36,169 nt of DNA. It comes from Parendozoicomonas sp. Alg238-R29 (GTDB taxonomy: Bacteria; Pseudomonadota; Gammaproteobacteria; Pseudomonadales; Endozoicomonadaceae). Below, one piece after another: positions 31,261 to 36,169 of the stretch (positions are counted from its first letter, which is position 1; each line of letters begins with the position of its first letter). A program made the position numbers and the translations under genes. The notes beneath the pieces are model-generated. The model saw only the letters and a list, made by a program, of their open reading frames with translations, was not told the DNA's origin and ran no database searches. Location of the stretch: positions 1-36,169 of the forward strand of contig NZ_CAMZOG010000047.1 in NCBI RefSeq assembly GCF_947331445.1, in the 5' to 3' direction.

Positions 31261-33033
31261 TCAGTAGGTCCGTGCCTTCGGCTGGAACGGTTCGACAGTC
31301 TTCGGCTTGAAATTCACCGCACGCTTGCCAATCGTCTTGTCTGCAGGAAAATACAGAGAATGGGCCAACCAATTCTCATCATCCCGCTCCTGATAATCAT
31401 TCCGAGCGTGAGCACCACGAGACTCTTTCCGCTCAAGCGCAGAAACCGCAGTGGCGTAAGCAACCTCATAAAGGTTCTCAAGCTCAAGCGCCTCGATACG
31501 AGCCGTATTGAAAGCATGGCTTTTATCAACCAAATGAACATTTTCAAGGCGCACCTTGAGCTCACCCAGCTTCTTAAGACCATCAATCATGGTCGCTTCT
31601 TCACGGAATACACCGAAGTGCAACTGCATGATGTTTTGCAGATCTTTCCGGATATCTGCAACCTTTTCACCGGATGTAGAGTTATTCAGTCGATTCAATC
31701 GAGACATTGCTCTTTCAATGTCAGCCTCACTGGCATCAACAGAATCGAAACCTTCTTCCAAACTCTTTTTAATCTGAATGCCGGCCGCACGACCAAACAC
31801 CACCAGATCCAGCAGTGAATTACCACCCAAACGGTTAGCACCATGGACAGAGACACAAGCAGCCTCACCACAAGCGTACAAACCCTCAACGACTTCATCT
31901 TCGCCATTGGCATTGCGCATTAATGCCTGACCACCAACATTCGTAGGAATACCACCCATCATATAGTGGCAAGTTGGCACAACAGGAATGGGCTCTTCGA
32001 CAGGATCAACATGAGCAAAGGTCTTGGAGAGCTCGCATACACCCGGCAAGCGCAGAGAAAGTGTTTCCTCCCCAAGGTGATCCAACTTCAACAGTACGTG
32101 ATCCTTATTCGGACCAGCACCACGACCTTCCAGAATCTCAATAACCATGGAACGGGCAACAACATCACGACCAGCAAGGTCTTTGGCGTTTGGAGCATAA
32201 CGCTCCATAAAGCGCTCGCCTTCGCCATTGATCAGATAACCACCCTCACCCCGGCAACCCTCTGTTACCAGTGTACCGGCACCGTAGATACCAGTCGGGT
32301 GGAACTGCCACATTTCCATGTCCTGGGCCATATAGCCGGCACGCAGAGACATACCAACACCATCACCAGTATTGATCAGGGCATTGGTAGTAGAAGCATA
32401 GATACGACCAGCACCACCGGTTGCCATCACCGTGGCCTTGGCTTTGATATAAACCACCTCCCCGGTTTCAATGCAGATAGCGATAACACCCGCCACCTGA
32501 CCTTTGGCATTTTTAACCAGATCGACCGCATACCATTCGTTAAAGAAGGTAGTACCACCCTTCAGGTTACCCTGATACAGGGCGTGCAGCAGGGCATGAC
32601 CGGTACGGTCGGCCGCGGCACAGGTGCGGGCAGCCTGACCACCCTCACCGAAGTTCTTGGACTGCCCACCAAAGGGTCGCTGATAGATGCGCCCTTCTTC
32701 AGTACGGGAAAATGGCAGCCCCATATGATCCAGCTCATAAACCGCCTGCGGACCCACTGAGCACATATACTCAATAGCGTCCTGATCACCGATATAGTCA
32801 GACCCCTTTACGGTGTCATACATATGCCAGCGCCAGTCATCATTCGGGTCATCACTGGCGATCGCACAAGTGATCCCTCCCTGTGCAGACACAGTATGAG
32901 AGCGGGTTGGAAATACTTTGGTAATACATGCGGTGCTCACACCGGACTCTGTCAACTGCAGAGCCGCGCGCATACCCGCGCCACCACCACCAATAACAAT
33001 GGCATCAAATGTCAGCGTACGAATCTTCGACAT
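31261..33033 (-). CDS. sdhA: Succinate dehydrogenase flavoprotein subunit
   Basis: SdhA oxidises succinate to fumarate. The 590-aa protein has the FAD motif [15 protein letters not shown], the covalent FAD histidine at 46 ([11 protein letters not shown]), the active-site regions HPTGIYGAG and GRDVVARSM, and C-terminal [21 protein letters not shown]. It lies 14 bp before sdhB and 3 bp after sdhD. Confidence 0.97.
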   Translation of the reverse strand: MSKIRTLTFDAIVIGGGGAGMRAALQLTESGVSTACITKVFPTRSHTVSAQGGITCAIASDDPNDDWRWHMYDTVKGSDYIGDQDAIEYMCSVGPQAVYELDHMGLPFSRTEEGRIYQRPFGGQSKNFGEGGQAARTCAAADRTGHALLHALYQGNLKGGTTFFNEWYAVDLVKNAKGQVAGVIAICIETGEVVYIKAKATVMATGGAGRIYASTTNALINTGDGVGMSLRAGYMAQDMEMWQFHPTGIYGAGTLVTEGCRGEGGYLINGEGERFMERYAPNAKDLAGRDVVARSMVIEILEGRGAGPNKDHVLLKLDHLGEETLSLRLPGVCELSKTFAHVDPVEEPIPVVPTCHYMMGGIPTNVGGQALMRNANGEDEVVEGLYACGEAACVSVHGANRLGGNSLLDLVVFGRAAGIQIKKSLEEGFDSVDASEADIERAMSRLNRLNNSTSGEKVADIRKDLQNIMQLHFGVFREEATMIDGLKKLGELKVRLENVHLVDKSHAFNTARIEALELENLYEVAYATAVSALERKESRGAHARNDYQERDDENWLAHSLYFPADKTIGKRAVNFKPKTVEPFQPKARTY

Positions 33034-33036
33034 CCC

Positions 33037-33405
33037 TTATAACCCCCAAAGAATCTGAACACCCCAGACCACATAGCTAAACATGGTAATGCCGCACAGT
33101 GCCTGAAACAGAAAGCGGAAAATCAGTGCCTTTTTACCCAAAGCCCGCTCATTCAGATAATCACCAGAGATAGTCCACATACCCACCCAGGCATGCGCCC
33201 CCAAAGAAATCAGCGTTAGCAGACTGAACACTCGCATCCAGGTCTGGTCAAAGAGTGCTTTCCACTCATCAAACCCGACAGGTGAAGTGCATAACAGCCA
33301 GGCCACCATAAAAACAGTAAACGTGGCCAAAACAAGGGCGGTTACCCGCTGTACCATCCAGTCATAAAGACCACTACGCGACAGATTGGTAATATTAGTT
33401 ACCAT
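33037..33405 (-). CDS. sdhD: Succinate dehydrogenase membrane anchor subunit SdhD
   Basis: This is the hydrophobic anchor with three membrane helices. It carries the family motif GAHAWVGMWTISGDYL: the first His is the candidate haem b ligand, and the Asp-Tyr is at the quinone site. I use the ATG at 33405 (122 aa, MVTNITNLSRSGLYDW), which overlaps the sdhC stop by 7 bp; a GTG two codons upstream is also in frame. Confidence 0.93.
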   Translation of the reverse strand: MVTNITNLSRSGLYDWMVQRVTALVLATFTVFMVAWLLCTSPVGFDEWKALFDQTWMRVFSLLTLISLGAHAWVGMWTISGDYLNERALGKKALIFRFLFQALCGITMFSYVVWGVQILWGL

Positions 33406-33773
33406 ACCCACACCCCCGCCAAAATACTGAGAGCAACACCTAGCACCAGTGTTACCTGCGCTCCGGCTTTTCCGGACTCTTTCGTTTCACCAATACCGGC
33501 ATCCATAAGAAGATGCTTGATACCTGCAACAAAATGATAACCAAGGCCGGTCAGCAATCCCCAGGTAATAAACTTGGCAACTGGTGAAGTAAGACACTCG
33601 GTAAACTGCTCAAACCCTTCCCTGGAACCCAGCGAGAGATCAAGCCCATATAAAAGGAAGGCAATACCCACAAACAGAATCACACCGGAAATACGATGCA
33701 AAATGGATGTGTAGGCGGGTAAGGGCAACCTTATTGTTGTCAGGTCGAGATTGACTGGTCTCTTGCTATTCAC
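33399..33773 (-). CDS. sdhC: Succinate dehydrogenase cytochrome b556 subunit SdhC
   Basis: This 124-aa membrane anchor begins MNSKRPVNLDLTTIRLPLPA and has the SdhC signature YTSILHRISGVILFVG (quinone-site Ser and Arg) and the haem-ligand region GYHFVAGIKHLLMD. It has three membrane helices. The start is GTG, with AGGGTG about 9 bases upstream. It is the first gene of sdhCDAB. Confidence 0.93.
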   Translation of the reverse strand: MNSKRPVNLDLTTIRLPLPAYTSILHRISGVILFVGIAFLLYGLDLSLGSREGFEQFTECLTSPVAKFITWGLLTGLGYHFVAGIKHLLMDAGIGETKESGKAGAQVTLVLGVALSILAGVWVW

Positions 33774-34328
33774 GGTCTGACACCCTGTAACCCGAACGGG
33801 CTTTTGGAATTATGCATGAATTATGGTTTTGTGCTGAAGGTGAAATATCTGTTTAGATAATCGATAAGAACTGACTTTTCAAAAACCTCTATCCAAACCA
33901 GTACTGCCCGAAACACCTAAACTATGTATTTACACGCTCCAGACTTCGGCCGAAAGTATAGTCATTTCGGTTTTTGATTACAACGGCGCTCCTCCGTATA
34001 AACCACTAGGATCAATGCCTTGTATTGCACCAGGTCAAAGCCTGCGCACCAAAACAAAACAACAACTTTCATAAAAATATCTGCAACTGCTATTGACAAA
34101 AACAACATTAAAACAGAAACAATGATGGACCGTTGCAGGAATTAACTTTTAAAGAGAAAGCGTTATTCACCTAAGCCTACAGCCTGTTTGACAAAAACAT
34201 TAATCTCTCTATAGTTGGGCAAAACCAAGCATACTGAGCCATAAATAAAATACGTAAATACACGACATCAGGCTCAAAAATCACAAAAAAAGCAAATACA
34301 CAATCAGACAGTACTAGCAGGAGGGCCC
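33774..34328. other. 555-bp divergent regulatory region between sdhC and gltA
   Basis: No gene was recognised. The region is AT-rich towards gltA. It holds a good gltA promoter (listed separately) and two copies of TTGACAAAAACA, at 34093-34104 and 34188-34199. A palindrome TTCGGCCGAA sits at 33945-33954. No clear minus-strand promoter for sdhC was found; weak candidates lie within about 120 bp of sdhC. Confidence 0.6.
34188..34215 (+). promoter_or_regulatory. Sigma70 promoter of gltA
   Basis: A perfect -35 TTGACA (34188-34193) and -10 TATAGT (34210-34215, 5 of 6) are separated by 16 bp. The predicted transcript start, near 34222, would give a leader of about 107 bases. Confidence 0.65.
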
Positions 34329-35615
34329 ATGGCTGAGAAGCTCGCGCGGCTAACCATAGAAGGTAGTGAAGAATCCTTAGAACTGCCGGTTTACAGCGGA
34401 ACTCTTGGACCCGATGTCATAGACGTAAGAAAACTAACCGGTAACGGTGTGTTTACTTACGATCCGGGTTTTGTATCTACCGCAGCATGTGAATCAAAAA
34501 TCACCTTTATCGATGGCGACAAGGGAATCCTCTTACACAGAGGCTATCCCATTGAACAGCTGGCTGATAATTCAGACTTTCTCGAAGTGTGTTATCTGCT
34601 GATTTATGGCGAACTGCCAACAGCTGAGCAGAAAGATAACTTCTCATCAACAATCATGGGTCACACCATGGTTCATGAGCAAATGATTGAATTCCTGAAC
34701 GGATTCCGTCGTGACGCTCACCCAATGGCCATCATGTGCGGCCTCGTTGGTGCATTGTCGTCTTTTTATCATGACTCCCTGGACATCAACAACGAACGCC
34801 ACCGTGAAATCACCGCTTACCGCCTGATTTCCAAGATGCCTACTCTGGCAGCCATGGCGTACAAGTATTCCATTGGCCAGCCATTTATGTACCCACGGAA
34901 TGATCTGTCCTACGGCGGTAACTTCCTGCACATGATGTTTGCAACGCCCTGCCAGGAGTATGCAGTAAACCCTGTTCTGGCACGCGCCATGGACAAAATA
35001 TTCCTTCTGCACGCCGACCACGAACAGAATGCATCCACTTCTACAGTGCGACTGACAGGTTCCAGTGGTGCCAATCCGTTTGCCTGTATCGCTGCGGGTA
35101 TCGCAGCACTGTGGGGGCCCGCTCACGGTGGTGCCAATGAAGCTGTACTGAAGATGCTGGACGAAATTGGTGATGAATCCAACATTGATGAGTTTGTAGC
35201 CAAAGCCAAAGACAAGAATGACCCATTCCGCCTGATGGGCTTCGGTCACCGGGTTTACAAGAACTTTGACCCTCGCGCCAAAGTAATGAAACAAACCTGC
35301 GACGAGGTTCTTGGTGAGCTGGGTATCAACGATCCTCAATTGAAGATCGCCAAACGCCTGGAACAGATAGCTCTGGAAGATCAGTACTTTATCGATCGCC
35401 AGCTGTATCCAAACGTAGACTTCTACTCTGGCATCATCCTGAAAGCTCTGGGCATCCCGGTTGAGATGTTCACTGTAATCTTTGCCACTGGCCGAACTCC
35501 TGGTTGGATTGCCCACTGGCATGAAATGATCAGCGGTAGCTACCGTATCGGACGCCCTCGTCAGCTTTACACTGGCCCGGCGAAACGTGATTTCACCCCT
35601 CTATCTGATCGTTAA
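34329..35615 (+). CDS. gltA: Citrate synthase (type II)
   Basis: This enzyme condenses oxaloacetate and acetyl-CoA, the entry to the TCA cycle. The 428-aa protein matches E. coli GltA in length (427). Catalytic residues are His266 ([12 protein letters not shown]), His307 ([15 protein letters not shown]) and Asp364 (NVDFYSG), each two positions from the E. coli numbers 264, 305 and 362. The N-terminal beta domain ([18 protein letters not shown]) marks the hexameric, NADH-regulated Gram-negative type. The ATG has AGGAGGG 6 bases upstream. It is divergent from sdhC and ends in a strong terminator. Confidence 0.97.
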   Translation: MAEKLARLTIEGSEESLELPVYSGTLGPDVIDVRKLTGNGVFTYDPGFVSTAACESKITFIDGDKGILLHRGYPIEQLADNSDFLEVCYLLIYGELPTAEQKDNFSSTIMGHTMVHEQMIEFLNGFRRDAHPMAIMCGLVGALSSFYHDSLDINNERHREITAYRLISKMPTLAAMAYKYSIGQPFMYPRNDLSYGGNFLHMMFATPCQEYAVNPVLARAMDKIFLLHADHEQNASTSTVRLTGSSGANPFACIAAGIAALWGPAHGGANEAVLKMLDEIGDESNIDEFVAKAKDKNDPFRLMGFGHRVYKNFDPRAKVMKQTCDEVLGELGINDPQLKIAKRLEQIALEDQYFIDRQLYPNVDFYSGIILKALGIPVEMFTVIFATGRTPGWIAHWHEMISGSYRIGRPRQLYTGPAKRDFTPLSDR

Positions 35616-35632
35616 TCCATAGCTCAAACGCG

Positions 35633-35670
35633 AAAAAAATCCCCCACCAGGAATGGTAGGGGATTTTTTT
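35633..35670 (+). terminator. Rho-independent terminator after gltA
   Basis: A 12-bp stem (AAAAAAATCCCC / GGGGATTTTTTT) with an additional inner ACCA/TGGT pairing is followed by a T-run. It lies 17 bp after the gltA stop. The A-run on the other side means it could also stop minus-strand transcription from the RTX relic. Confidence 0.9.
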
Positions 35671-35682
35671 ATGTGAAAACAA

Positions 35683-36095
35683 TTACACCAGCTGATCATC
35701 CCACTGCAGGTTTTGCTCATTGAGCAGATCATCCCGCATACCAATCAAAGTCAGCGAACTGTTCCCGTCGAGGTTAATCACAAGATTACGCTCCTGCTGT
35801 ACACTGGCATCCCGCACAGCATCCAGAGAATCGAAGCCCAGCCCATTCAAAAATAGTGTCACTGCCTGCTTCAAAATCACGAACTGCCTGCTTCAAAATC
35901 ACGAATAGTGTCATAACCACCATTCGCTGCGATACTAAACACATCCTGACCAGAACCACCCAGCAGCCAGTCATCACCTTTACCGCCCGCAAGATAATCA
36001 TGACCACTACCGCCCTCAAGGTGATCTGCACCCTGACCACCTTCAAGCCAGTCATGGCCACTACCACCTATTAACTGGTCACTGAAGTTACGCAC
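35683..36095 (-). pseudogene. RTX (haemolysin-type calcium-binding) protein, C-terminal relic
   Basis: Bases 35877-36095 encode tandem nonapeptide repeats of GGxGxDxLx type (GGSGHDWLEGGQGADHLEGG and more), followed by the usual end-of-RTX segment GGYDTIRDFEAGS. This frame then stops because a 22-bp unit is tandemly duplicated at 35861-35904. The C-terminus (FLNGLGFDSLDAVRD...LIGMRDDLLNEQNLQWDDQLV) continues in another frame to the stop at 35683. Removing one copy of the duplication does not by itself restore the frame, so a further small indel is needed, probably in the run of five T/A bases at about 35850. The 5' end is cut: an in-frame stop sits at 36102-36104, next to an insertion element. 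Intact relatives are calcium-binding proteins exported by type I secretion. Confidence 0.85.
35861..35904. repeat. Perfect 22-bp tandem duplication
   Basis: Bases 35861-35882 are repeated exactly at 35883-35904. The unit encodes the RDFEAGS segment of the RTX relic on the minus strand. 22 is not a multiple of three, so the duplication shifts the frame. Perfect identity suggests a recent slippage event. Confidence 0.95.
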
Positions 36096-36125
36096 TGAAC
36101 ATCAAAGTTTGGCATTATTACCGCC

Positions 36126-36169
36126 ATGAGAAATGACCTAATCGAACTGTATTCTGACTATTTGCTTTC
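36126..36169 (+). CDS. Possible transposase N-terminus, cut by window edge
   Basis: An ATG at 36126 opens MRNDLIELYSDYLL, running off the window. This resembles the start of DDE transposases that begin with an LY-DYL segment, but 14 residues are too few for a family call. The position, about 20-30 bp after the abrupt 5' end of the RTX relic, fits an insertion element with its left end around 36096-36110. No ribosome site is evident. Confidence 0.4.
   Translation, partial: MRNDLIELYSDYLL

Overview
The window is a chromosomal segment of a gammaproteobacterium, most likely a marine Oceanospirillales/Pseudomonadales member (Endozoicomonas/Hahella-like). This placement is inferred from gene content, gene order and protein flavour, not from a database search. 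The order sdhCDAB - sucA-sucB-lpd-sucC-sucD with a divergent gltA is the Pseudomonas-type TCA cluster. CysB, GreB, FadH, EndA and a full type II secretion (T2SS) set are all typical of Gammaproteobacteria. Both edges carry mobile-element material: a decayed IS4-family transposase at the left, and the apparent start of another transposase inserted next to a broken RTX gene at the right.

Layout. 1-680: IS4-family remnant. 727-2667: cysB (-) divergent from a TauE/SafE-type permease (+), a plausible sulfur-metabolism pair. 2808-3893: class I DAHP synthase (+) with a strong inverted repeat in its leader. 3943-4884: a small hypothetical gene and greB (-). 4964-6477: a DUF1853 gene (+) whose N-terminus lacks a standard start codon, then a decayed zinc-type alcohol dehydrogenase (-). 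6626-9863: fadH (-) divergent from an AraC-type regulator (+). 10191-10568: MAPEG membrane protein (+). 10565-21422: T2SS, split into gspEFGHIJKLM (-) and gspCD (+) around a 361-bp shared promoter region. 21511-22263: endonuclease I (+). 22320-33773: succinyl-CoA synthetase, lpd, 2-oxoglutarate dehydrogenase and succinate dehydrogenase genes, all on the minus strand. 34329-35615: gltA (+) with a good sigma70 promoter. 35683-36095: RTX relic. 36126-end: partial transposase.

How the genes work together. GltA, SucAB-Lpd, SucCD and SdhCDAB cover citrate formation and the steps from 2-oxoglutarate to fumarate, in at least three transcription units: gltA, sdhCDAB with its own terminator, and sucAB-lpd-sucCD. 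GspC-M form the trans-envelope T2SS. The prepilin peptidase GspO, GspN and the pilotin GspS are not in the window. The exported nuclease EndA next to gspD is a possible but unproven T2SS substrate.

I found no convincing undescribed system here: most of the window is well-known housekeeping and secretion genes. The items most worth a second look are the DUF1853 gene without a normal start codon, the perfect 11-bp inverted repeat in the DAHP synthase leader, the small leader ORF before the TSUP permease, the short PDZ-less GspC in a divergent gsp locus, and the RTX relic broken by a 22-bp tandem duplication beside an insertion element.
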